NCBI RefSeq assembly: GCF_001317355.1
Contig: NZ_LKET01000030.1
Coordinates: 32,027 to 96,026 of the forward strand
Length of the DNA: 64,000 nucleotides
From: Oxobacter pfennigii
GTDB taxonomy: Bacteria; Bacillota; Clostridia; Clostridiales; Oxobacteraceae
Direction: 5' to 3'
The position numbers were made by a program, and so were the translations under genes. A model generated the notes under the pieces. The model saw only the letters and a program-made list of their open reading frames with translations. It had not been told where the DNA came from and did not search any database. Of this stretch, positions 1 to 8,900 are shown in pieces. Position 1 is the first letter of the stretch. The number at the start of each line of letters is the position of its first letter.

Positions 1-1149
1 ATTCACAAAATCAACCGCTTGTTTGTCAAGCTTAGAGATAAGGGCAATACAATTCTGATTGTAGAACACGACCCGGATGTTATTCAGATTGCAGACAAAA
101 TAATTGAAATGGGGTCCCATTCGGGGAAAAACGGAGGGGAAATTATATTTCAAGGGGATATAGACACTTTTTATACAGCATACACCTTGACCTCAAAATA
201 TATACTGCAAAAACACAGTATTAAGAGCAGCAACAGAAAGCCAAGGGGCTGGCTGGAAATTAACAATGCTTCCATGTTCAACCTTCACAATATAGATGTA
301 CGGATACCTAAAGGAGTATTAACTGTGGTAACCGGTGTTGCCGGTTCCGGAAAAAGCACTTTGTTTGATAGAATACTGACGCAGCGCTATCCCGAATGTG
401 TTGTTATCGACCAAAAACCGGTTACAACAAACCGGCGCTCGAATATCGCTACCTTCACAGGCATCTTTGATAATATCCGGGATTTGTTTGCACAGGAGAA
501 TAGTGTGGGCAATTCGTGTTTCAGCTTCAACTCAAAAGGAGCCTGCCCGAATTGTAAGGGTCTTGGTTTAGTTGAACTTGATCTGGCTTTTATGGAAAGC
601 GTAACGGATATATGTGAGGTTTGCGGCGGAAAGCGCTTTACTCAACGGGTGCTGAAATATCTGTATCATGGAAAAAACATTAATGAAGTGCTTAATTTAG
701 ATGTGGATGAAGCGGCAGGCTTTTTTACGGAACCGGCTATTATTGACAAGCTAAAACAGCTGAAAAAGGTTGGTCTGGGATATTTAAGCCTGGGACAGTC
801 TCTTACCACACTGTCCGGAGGCGAATTGCAGCGGCTTAAATTAGCCGCGGAATTAGAACGGCAAGGGAAAATATATGTATTTGATGAACCGACGACGGGA
901 CTTCATTTTTCCGATATAGAAACCTTGCTGGCTGTGTTCGCGGAATTACTGTACAAAGGCAGCACCCTTATCGTCATTGAACACAATTTAGAGATGATTT
1001 GTCACGGGGATTGGGTGATTGATTTAGGCCCGGGAGCAGGGGAACAGGGCGGCAAGATTATATTTGAAGGCATACCGCAGGAGCTGCTTAATTGTAAACA
1101 ATCCGTTACAAGTATTCACCTGAAACAGTATTTAGGCAGTCAAACATAA
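1..1149 (+). CDS. UvrA-like excinuclease/ABC ATPase, 3' part
   Basis: The reading frame is open from base 1, so the 5' end lies outside the window. What is visible is the end of the first ABC half (LIVEHDPDV, a switch-His region) and the full second half: Walker A GVAGSGKST near base 340, a zinc-binding CPNC...CEVC pair near 545-625, the signature LSGGELQR near 812, Walker B YVFDEPTTGLH near 877, and a final IEHNLEM switch. This is the UvrA arrangement. Full UvrA recognises DNA damage in nucleotide excision repair; short UvrA paralogues are often tied to drug or antibiotic tolerance instead. The compact second half and the lack of a uvrB/uvrC neighbour inside the window favour a UvrA paralogue, but the missing N-terminus prevents a firm choice. 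Confidence 0.88.
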   Translation: MHKINRLFVKLRDKGNTILIVEHDPDVIQIADKIIEMGSHSGKNGGEIIFQGDIDTFYTAYTLTSKYILQKHSIKSSNRKPRGWLEINNASMFNLHNIDVRIPKGVLTVVTGVAGSGKSTLFDRILTQRYPECVVIDQKPVTTNRRSNIATFTGIFDNIRDLFAQENSVGNSCFSFNSKGACPNCKGLGLVELDLAFMESVTDICEVCGGKRFTQRVLKYLYHGKNINEVLNLDVDEAAGFFTEPAIIDKLKQLKKVGLGYLSLGQSLTTLSGGELQRLKLAAELERQGKIYVFDEPTTGLHFSDIETLLAVFAELLYKGSTLIVIEHNLEMICHGDWVIDLGPGAGEQGGKIIFEGIPQELLNCKQSVTSIHLKQYLGSQT

Positions 1150-1382
1150 ATATTTGGACAGCAAATGCAGTGTGTCAAATGCGACAGCCCCTTGTCTTTT
1201 TAGACATCTTACTTGGCAGTGCCCATAAACAGTTTAGTTTTATACTGCTCTTTAGATGCTGCAAATCAGCAGGAGCAGCTTCTACCGGCGGCTGAAAGCA
1301 AAAAAAGACCACCTGTAAATTGATGGCGTTTTGTTTACTTCGGTACCAAAAGGTACACCTTTTGATACCTGAGTAAATCAAA

Positions 1383-1586
1383 GGACCTGGATGCCCCTAT
1401 GATAATGCACCAATGAAAAGATATTTTAATACTTTAAAAAATGAATTAATATATCATCACTATTATCATAATGATGAAGAACTCAATGAATCAGTAAATT
1501 ATTTTTCATATGTGTGGTATAACTATGTAAGGCCTCATTCATTTAATGAAGGATTAACACCATTTGAAGCAAGATATAAAAATTAA
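1383..1586 (+). pseudogene. IS3-family (IS150-like) transposase C-terminal relic
   Basis: Translated from 1389 the frame reads GCPYDNAPMKRYFNTLKNEL and ends VRPHSFNEGLTPFEARYKN before TAA at 1584. These are hallmark C-terminal motifs of IS3-group OrfB transposases (the PYDNA and RPH blocks around the last catalytic acidic residue). No start or N-terminal catalytic core precedes it, so this is a dead remnant. A short inverted repeat (GGTCAAG...CTTGACC, 1593-1622) just after the stop may be the end of the element. The 1150-1380 stretch before it holds no credible gene, only a 12-bp near-palindrome around 1341-1369. Confidence 0.75.
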
Positions 1587-1641
1587 AAATATTAGGTCAA
1601 GGTGTTACAAAAAAGCTTGACCACTGCACTCAGAACTTAGA

Positions 1642-1870
1642 GTGAGCGGAAGCCGTAAGCGGATAGCTCTAAGCAGTAGAAGCGAAAAGTTGGAGCTAGT
1701 GGTACACAGGCTTAGATGCTCCAAATGCAACCGGATACATCATGAACTGCCTGATATACTTGTGCCATACAAATGGTATTTCTCTTTTAGCCATGGAAGC
1801 GCATCATCTACTAACATTCCGTCAATGCCAGGCGCTCCGTTGTTGTTCTTAACCTGTTTGTATGCCCTGT
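1642..1870 (+). pseudogene. DUF6431-like zinc-binding protein relic
   Basis: The frame encodes VHRLRCSKCNRIHHELPDIL followed by VPYKWY, resembling the DUF6431 cysteine domain found with IS-associated proteins in clostridia. Homology stops after about 45 residues and the frame then runs into unrelated sequence and a strong hairpin, so it is a fragment left by mobile-element decay. The family assignment is from memory of the CSKC...HHELPD pattern and is tentative. Confidence 0.45.
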
Positions 1871-1871
1871 T

Positions 1872-1915
1872 AAAGGGTGTAGTTTCCACATTTACATGTG
1901 AATACTACACCCTTT
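1872..1915. terminator. Long hairpin, terminator-like
   Basis: AAAGGGTGTAGT (1872-1883) is perfectly complementary to ACTACACCCTTT (1904-1915), and a smaller CACAT/ATGTG stem lies inside. It could be a bidirectional terminator or the end of a mobile element; it sits just after the DUF6431 relic. Confidence 0.6.
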
Positions 1916-2040
1916 CAATTTTCTAAGCCCTGAGGGAGACATTTTCAGTGACCTCCAAATTGCCTCTCTTTTCGTGGTAATGTATATAATTTTTCTGTTT
2001 TCTGTTTTTCCAGGTTAATGTAAAATATCAAATTATGCTT

Positions 2041-2295
2041 CTATTTTATCTTTTTTATAAATCCTAACATATTAAGAAGAAGACCTGTAAAAAAGAATAA
2101 ATATCCTATTCCAATAACTACAGGGGCATCTTTTGCATTTACAGTATTCATATGAACCCATATAGAAATGAATCCCCCTATAAATGTAAGTTCAAATCCT
2201 AAAAGCATAATCTGAATTGGAGTTTGGCTTTGAGACAATTTATATATAGCAATACTTAGAACAATGCTTATTATCATAAAAATTGATAAGTTCAT
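2041..2295 (-). CDS. Small membrane protein, unknown function
   Basis: An 84-residue protein with three hydrophobic segments (about residues 3-18, 27-48 and 60-80) and a lysine-rich C-terminus, so an integral membrane protein with a cytoplasmic tail is likely. I chose the ATG at 2295 rather than the GTG at 2304 because AGGAG (2304-2308) overlaps the GTG and lies eight bases before the ATG. I do not recognise a family. It stands alone between mobile-element relics and a dispersed repeat. Confidence 0.6.
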   Translation of the reverse strand: MNLSIFMIISIVLSIAIYKLSQSQTPIQIMLLGFELTFIGGFISIWVHMNTVNAKDAPVVIGIGYLFFFTGLLLNMLGFIKKIK

Positions 2296-2375
2296 ATTTA
2301 CCACTCCTAAATTTAAAAAATTGTAATATTATTATATTTCATAATAAAAGTATATCTTATATTTAATTGCGCCTC

Positions 2376-2547
2376 AATTATCCTTGAGATTGGAGCCATA
2401 CCTGTTGCTATGTTAAGGCAAAGTGAAGTTTCTCCATACAATTTTAATACTGTATATACACCTTTAATGCGGCCTGTTTTTGGTGCAACCGTCGAGCCGC
2501 GTTTGACGGCAGCTTCATAAAGAGAAGTGCATTCAGAAATGTGTTCT
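2376..2547 (-). repeat. Dispersed repeat R1, copy a (coding-like relic)
   Basis: This segment aligns along its length, same orientation and with scattered substitutions and small indels, to 41421-41565. On the minus strand it keeps an open frame reading EEHISECTSLYEAAVKRGST, then GETSLCLNIATGM. The second copy lies at the 3' end of the ABC-3C ATPase gene and supplies its last residues. The parent gene is not recognised. Confidence 0.75.
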
Positions 2548-2791
2548 TCGATTAATTTTATATACTGTTTTATTTTAACATGTCACTTCGTTTTTTTAAA
2601 TCGTGTCTTGTTTTACAGGTACATTATAGAATGTCAGGAAGATTGTACTACTTGGACCAATATATTTGCATATAAACATAGAGGTTTCAATACTAAAATA
2701 GAATTATGCATTTCTATACGTGTGCGAATCAGGTTGTGGTTTACTATGTCCCAAATTTATAAACTTTATAAAATAAAGAGGCGGTTCGAAT

Positions 2792-5700
2792 ATGAAAAGT
2801 TGCAGATGGTTTTTAAATGGTTTCATACTATTTACATTTATGATTTTAACATCTTTAATTTTTACTCAACAAGAGGCTTATGCATTTTCCGATGCCACAA
2901 GGCTTGCAGGTGATAACAGATACAGCACAGCTGCAAGCATATCAAATTCAGGGTGGGAACAGTCGGACATAGTCGTCGTTGCAACGGGAGAGGATTTTCC
3001 TGATGCCCTTAGTTCAGCTCCCCTTGCAGCATATTATAATGCTCCTATATTTCTTACACAAAAGTCAAGGCTTGCTCCTGAAACAGAACAGGAACTTAAA
3101 AGGCTTAAGGTGAAAAAGGTATATATAATAGGCGGTACCGGAGCAGTATCGGGTGCTGTGGAGTCGGACATATCAAAGCTCACTTATCCGGGACAGCAAA
3201 ATGCCATAGAAGTTGAGAGAATTTATGGCCCGGACAGGGCGGCAACATCGGTGGAAGTAGCAAAAAAACTGAATAATTTCGATTCGGTTGTGGTGGCGAC
3301 GGGCGACGATTATCCCGATGCTTTGTCAATTGCGCCTATCGCTGCAAAAAAGCAAATTCCCATACTTTTAGTATCAAGGGATAATATTTCCTCTGCGGTA
3401 ACGGATTTTATCAATGATAAATCCATATCCAAATCTTATGTAGTCGGAGGTACGGGTGTTATAAGCGATGCTGTTGCCGGCCAGTTTTCCTCCAGTGAAA
3501 GAGTATGGGGAAAAGACCGTTATGAAACCAATGTCAATATAATAAACCGTTTCAAAGAGGACATTGACTTTAACAGCATGCTAATAGCAACAGGGGAAGA
3601 TTTCCCTGACGCCCTTGCAGGTTCGCCCTTTGCGTCAAGGCATTCTTCATCCATCCTGCTGACTTCAAAAACCCCGGATGATGTCACCGTAGGCTTTGTA
3701 TCCAGTCTGCAGGAGACTACGCCGGAAAATAGCTGTTACGTCATAGGCGGTGAAGGGGTAATCCCTCAGGACACCCTGCAGGTACTGCAAAGCAGGGAGC
3801 CCATTGTAAGCGGCAAAGTGACATTGGGGTCAACTCTGGATGAAGTGCTGGATATAATGGGCCAGCCTATAGGAGAGGGACGGGGCCAATTATATGAGCT
3901 AACCTACTATGATGCCAGGATTTATTTTACCATGAATACCAATCCTTATAAGGTAATAGGCTGGGATAATTATAGGAGTCCCAAAATTGCCATGGGTGTT
4001 AAAGATATTAACGCTTCTCCCTTTACTATCGGCTCTTCATATGTGGATGTAGTTAAAGTAATGGGCACACCTACCAGACTGATGACTGAAAACGGAGACA
4101 TGGCCAGCCTTAGAGAATGGTGGTATGGAGAATCAACTGTGCGTTTTAAGGATGGGAAAGTTACAGGTTATAATAATCTTGGCAATTTGAAGGTATTTGT
4201 AAGCGAGGCAGATCCTTCCGCTCCCGGCATTGATTTTGAGTCTTTGGAAGGTGATGTATTAAAGGTCATGGGGACTCCGGATGAAGGTCCGATAACCACT
4301 ACAGGCAATGATTTTGACCATGCCTTCAGGTATGGTAAGTCTACTGTTTATTTTGATGCAGACGGGAATATAATCAAGTGGGAAAATAAAGGAGACCTTA
4401 AAATGGACACTTCGGTAATAGATCCTTCAGCGCCGCTTCTTTCTGTCGGGTCTTCGAAGGAAGATGTATTGAAAAAACTGGGGTATCCCAACGAATTTGA
4501 AGGCTTAACATGGAGATACGATATATCGCTTATAAATTTCAATGCAGAATGGAAGATAGTGCGTATGAGCAATAACACAAGTGTATTGAAATTTGTGCCC
4601 TGGGATAAGGACCCCAAAGCTCCTCCTATAATTATCGGCTCAGACAGGGAAGATGTGGCTAAAGCCATGGGACAGCCCCATGTGATAAGTGAAAAGATTG
4701 ACTATGCCGGCCTTCCGGGAGAGATATGGGAATATAACTATTCGAAAATATCATTTGACCATGATGGCAGAGTATACAATCTGGATGACTACTTTAGCAC
4801 GGATATGAAGGCAGACCTAAATCATCCTGACCCGTCATATGCAGCAATCACTATTGGCTCATCTGAAGAAGAGGTAAGAGCAGCCATGGGCGAGCCCGAC
4901 TATATTAATACTCCGGAAAGCGGGTATTACAGGCCCGGCTGGACCTGGAGGTATGGGTTTTCCGAGATTTATTTCGATGAACAGAAAAAGGTATACGGAT
5001 GGCAAAACCGCGGACAGCTTAGAGTTTCACTTGGGGCAGTTGAAGAGGCTGCACCTCCTTTTACCATAGGTTCAACACTGGAAGATATAGGGAAGGTCAT
5101 GGGGACACCTGAATCTATTATCAGGGAATTATCAAATACCAGTTATTATCAGGTAAGCTATGGGAATTCCACAATCGGGCTGGATGAAAATATGAGGGTA
5201 TACTCCTGGGATAACAACGGCAGGAATTTAAAAATAACATTGGGAAACGGAAGCAGTATCCCGTTTACTATAGGGTCGTCATATGAAGATGTGGCAAATG
5301 CCCTGGGTGCTCCCGATAAAATGACAAGCGACTATGCACGTCTAAAAAAATATGCTACATGGGAATACGGCAATTCAGTCGTGTATTTTAATGAGCAAAA
5401 AAAAGTGGAATTTTATAAAAACGCAGGGGAGCTCAGGGTACATCTAGGCAATGCCGAGCCTTCGGCCGGGGCCATAGATATAGGTTCAACCAGGGATGAT
5501 GTGATAAAAGCCATGGGGACTCCCGGCACAATATCAGGAGGCAGTTATTACGGACTTAATGACAGGCTGGGCATCTACTATGACATTGATAAATGGGAAG
5601 AAATTTATTATGATACCGTCTGGTATTACGGGACTTCATGGGTAGGTATGGATAAAAATGGGATTGTAAAGGGATGGTATGACGGCGGGAATTTAAAGTT

Positions 5701-5935
5701 AAACCTCGCAGACCCCGCTCCTTCCGAGCCTCCATTTTCTGTGGGTTCAACCAAAGATGAGGTTTTGAAAGCTATGGGCACACCCTATGGAGTGGATGAT
5801 TTCGGGACCGGTACGGTTTTCTGGGTATACACTGAACCCGGACAGTTTGTATACAGCTGGGATGTAGTTTATTTTAATGCCGACGGCAAAGTTGAAAGCT
5901 ATAAAAATCCACACGGACATCTTAATGTCCGGTAA
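2792..5935 (+). CDS. Secreted CWB2 surface protein with ten BamE-like repeats
   Basis: A 1047-residue protein with an N-terminal signal peptide (hydrophobic core about residues 9-27, cleavage likely after AYA). Residues about 33-340 hold three CWB2 (PF04122) cell-wall-binding repeats, each starting like RLAGDNRYSTA and containing ATGEDFPDAL, known to anchor clostridial proteins to the wall by anionic polymer. From about residue 345 to the end are ten tandem units of 60-85 residues with the pattern GSxxxDVxKxMGTP ... WxYGxSxVxFxxxGxVxxW, ending in a short linker such as DPSAPP. The unit resembles the SmpA/BamE fold by its GMTxxxVxxxxGxP start; that link is inferred. The start has AGAGG nearby. 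It is followed after 21 bases by another giant surface gene, so the two are probably co-transcribed. Confidence 0.85.
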   Translation: MKSCRWFLNGFILFTFMILTSLIFTQQEAYAFSDATRLAGDNRYSTAASISNSGWEQSDIVVVATGEDFPDALSSAPLAAYYNAPIFLTQKSRLAPETEQELKRLKVKKVYIIGGTGAVSGAVESDISKLTYPGQQNAIEVERIYGPDRAATSVEVAKKLNNFDSVVVATGDDYPDALSIAPIAAKKQIPILLVSRDNISSAVTDFINDKSISKSYVVGGTGVISDAVAGQFSSSERVWGKDRYETNVNIINRFKEDIDFNSMLIATGEDFPDALAGSPFASRHSSSILLTSKTPDDVTVGFVSSLQETTPENSCYVIGGEGVIPQDTLQVLQSREPIVSGKVTLGSTLDEVLDIMGQPIGEGRGQLYELTYYDARIYFTMNTNPYKVIGWDNYRSPKIAMGVKDINASPFTIGSSYVDVVKVMGTPTRLMTENGDMASLREWWYGESTVRFKDGKVTGYNNLGNLKVFVSEADPSAPGIDFESLEGDVLKVMGTPDEGPITTTGNDFDHAFRYGKSTVYFDADGNIIKWENKGDLKMDTSVIDPSAPLLSVGSSKEDVLKKLGYPNEFEGLTWRYDISLINFNAEWKIVRMSNNTSVLKFVPWDKDPKAPPIIIGSDREDVAKAMGQPHVISEKIDYAGLPGEIWEYNYSKISFDHDGRVYNLDDYFSTDMKADLNHPDPSYAAITIGSSEEEVRAAMGEPDYINTPESGYYRPGWTWRYGFSEIYFDEQKKVYGWQNRGQLRVSLGAVEEAAPPFTIGSTLEDIGKVMGTPESIIRELSNTSYYQVSYGNSTIGLDENMRVYSWDNNGRNLKITLGNGSSIPFTIGSSYEDVANALGAPDKMTSDYARLKKYATWEYGNSVVYFNEQKKVEFYKNAGELRVHLGNAEPSAGAIDIGSTRDDVIKAMGTPGTISGGSYYGLNDRLGIYYDIDKWEEIYYDTVWYYGTSWVGMDKNGIVKGWYDGGNLKLNLADPAPSEPPFSVGSTKDEVLKAMGTPYGVDDFGTGTVFWVYTEPGQFVYSWDVVYFNADGKVESYKNPHGHLNVR

Positions 5936-5956
5936 TTGGCCTGAGGAGGATTACAC

Positions 5957-8900
5957 TTGAAGAATAAAAGAATTTTATCATTGATAATCACTGCCGCAAT
6001 TTTATTTTCATTGCTGCCCGGCGGCGCTTACTATGCTGTGGCAGCTGATACTACAGGTGCCGGCCATGTCATGCAGGTGTACCAAAAGGTTGAAATGAGC
6101 GGGGGTTACGCACTGGCCTTAAAGACTGACGGCACAGTCTGGTTTTGGGGATATGAAATCCGTCCGGACCAGGGGGGATGGGCCAGGAGCAGGCCCGGAA
6201 AAATAGAAGGATTGAATGAAATAGTCTCAATTTCCGCCGGGGACTCTCATGCCGCAGCATTAAAAGAAGATGGGACGGTATGGTCCTGGGGGAATAATGG
6301 CAGCGGGCAGCTGGGAGACGGGACGAGAGGAGACAAAGCTACACCTGTGATGGCTGTGGGGCTGGATGATGTAATAAGTATCAGTTCCGGAGGGATGCAT
6401 ACCCTGGCGCTAAAAAAGGATGGTACTGTATGGGCATGGGGAGACAACAGCAAGGGCCAGCTGGGAGACGGGACACAGGTGAATGGAAGGACTCCTGTGA
6501 AGGTCGCAGGCCTTGCGGACGTTGCCGCCATATATTCGGGATATGCTCACAGCATGGCAGTAAAGAAGGATGGAACGGTATGGGCCTTTGGGGACAACAG
6601 CAAAGGACAGCTGGGAGATGGTACAACTGAAGATAGATTGCTGCCTGTTAAGATAAATATTTCGGGGGATGTCCTTGCATTAAGCCTGGGAAGGGAACAT
6701 TCCGCGGCATTAAAAAAAGACAGAACGGTATGGGCATGGGGAGACAACAGCAAGGGTCAGCTGGGAGACGGCACAAACATACAAAAAAGCTCTCCTGTCA
6801 TGGTAAAGGGGTTAAGCAATATAAAAATGCTAAGCAGCGGATGGTACCATTCAATGGCATTAAAAGAAGACGGCAGTGTGTGGACATGGGGTGCCAATAA
6901 TTCCGGCCAGCTTGGGACAGGGTCCATGGAGGACAAAAATATACCTGTGAAGGTCCAGGGATTATGGGATATCAGGGCTGTTGACGCGGGTTATGATACC
7001 TCCCTTGTCATAAAAACGGATTCCACAGTATGGTCCTGGGGCAATAACGAAAGCGGCCAGCTTGCCGACGGGACTATTTACAACAGTAAGTATAGTCCCA
7101 TACAGGCTAATGTGGACGTAGATTTCCCGAAGATAGTTTCAAGCAGCCCCAATAACGAGGATAAAGATATAGCGGTTTTCAAGTCTATAACGGTAAAATT
7201 CAGCGAAAATGTAGAGCCGGGTATAAGCTATAATAATATAACGGTAAAGGATTATTCCGGAAGTGTCGTTGAGATGAATAAGGAACTTTCCAAAGACATA
7301 TTGACTATCACACCCAGGGAGAGCTTGAAAAACGATGCAGCCTACACCGTCTCTATACCTGAAGGCGCTGTTATAGATAAAGAAGAGAACAGATTATTGG
7401 AAGAATATAAGTTCGGCTTTACCACCGGAAATGCTCTTTCAACAGCAGCCAATATAGATGAAGTGTCTCCCGGGAATAACGAGAGGCATGTGGTGTTAGA
7501 CAGCAAATTTACATTAAAGTTCAACAAGAGCATTATTGCCGGGGAGAATTTTGAAGGCATCGGTATCAAGGATGAAAAGAATAATAATATAGAAATATCA
7601 AAGGGCATTTCAGATAATACCATTATTCTGACTCCCAAGAGTCCTCTTGTTTTAAATACAAGGTACACAGTTACAATACCTTCCGGCGCCGTAAAATATA
7701 ATGAAGGGGGAGCTCTTACGGGGGATTATGTATCAAGCTTTACTACCCTTGAGCCTTCCGACATTGTAGCGGTATCCGCCGGGAAGGAGCATTCGCTGGC
7801 ATTAAGGGCAGACGGGAAATTGTATGTATGGGGCAGCAATGAATATGGTCAGTTGGGGAATGGAATGATTTTTTCAAGCATACCTCATAGTTTTAATACA
7901 CCTTTTCCTGTACCTGATTTGACGGATGTGGCTGCGGTTTCTGCCGGAGAAAATCATTCCCTCGCACTTAAGAAAGACGGTACCGTCTACAGCTGGGGTT
8001 TTAACATGTATGGAACCGGTGAAATAGATCCGACCTATGTGGATTTATACGGGTCTCCGTACAAGGTACCGGGACTTCAAAATATAATTGCTGTCTCTGC
8101 AGGCAAAGATTACTCCATGGCTTTGCAAAATGACGGAACGGTTTGGACATGGTATTCCAATATGTATGATGACAATGGGGGCAGTTTGCCCGAAAAAGTT
8201 CCGGGCTTGACTGATGTAACTGCCATAGCGGCAGGAAATGACCGCTTTTTGGCTTTAAAAGAGGATGGTACGGTATGGGCCTGGGGAAATAACCTCAATG
8301 AGGCGCTTGGCGTAAAGGGCAATGGTGAAATCCCTTCCAAAGTTATAGGGCTTGCGGACGTTGCTTCAATAGATACGGGAGAAGAGTATAATGTGGCATT
8401 GAAGAAGGACGGGACAATGTATGTATGGGGGAAAGACGCGGCATATATTGCAAGCGGAGCCAGGGGAATAAAAGACGCAGCTGCAGTTTCAGCAGGTTAC
8501 AGCCATATTACCGTATTGAAGAAGGATGGGACCGGGTGGTTTTGGGGAGAGAGCATAATGGGCAATGCTCAATATGCCATCAGTGAGGCAAGAAAGATAG
8601 ATTTTCCTGACGGCGCAAGGGCTTTCTCATCAGGGCGGTACTTTGACATTGCCATTGGGAAAGACAGTTCGGTATGGGCTTTTGGAGTCAATCGGTCGGG
8701 ACAGTTAGGCGACGGTACCAATAATAATACTGAATACCTGGTAAAGGCTCTGCCCAGCAATATACCCTTTAAGATAAACTATATACAGCCATACAATAAC
8801 AGCACTTATGCTCAAGCTTTTGAGCCGGTTATTATTGCATTCAATAAAAATATCATTGAGGGAGACAACTACGGCAGTATTGCGATTAAGGATGGTACCG

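Noticed and set aside
2527..2913. 128-codon frame overlapping the start of the CWB2 protein
   Set aside because: No ribosome site or family; it overlaps a clear signal-peptide gene in another frame.
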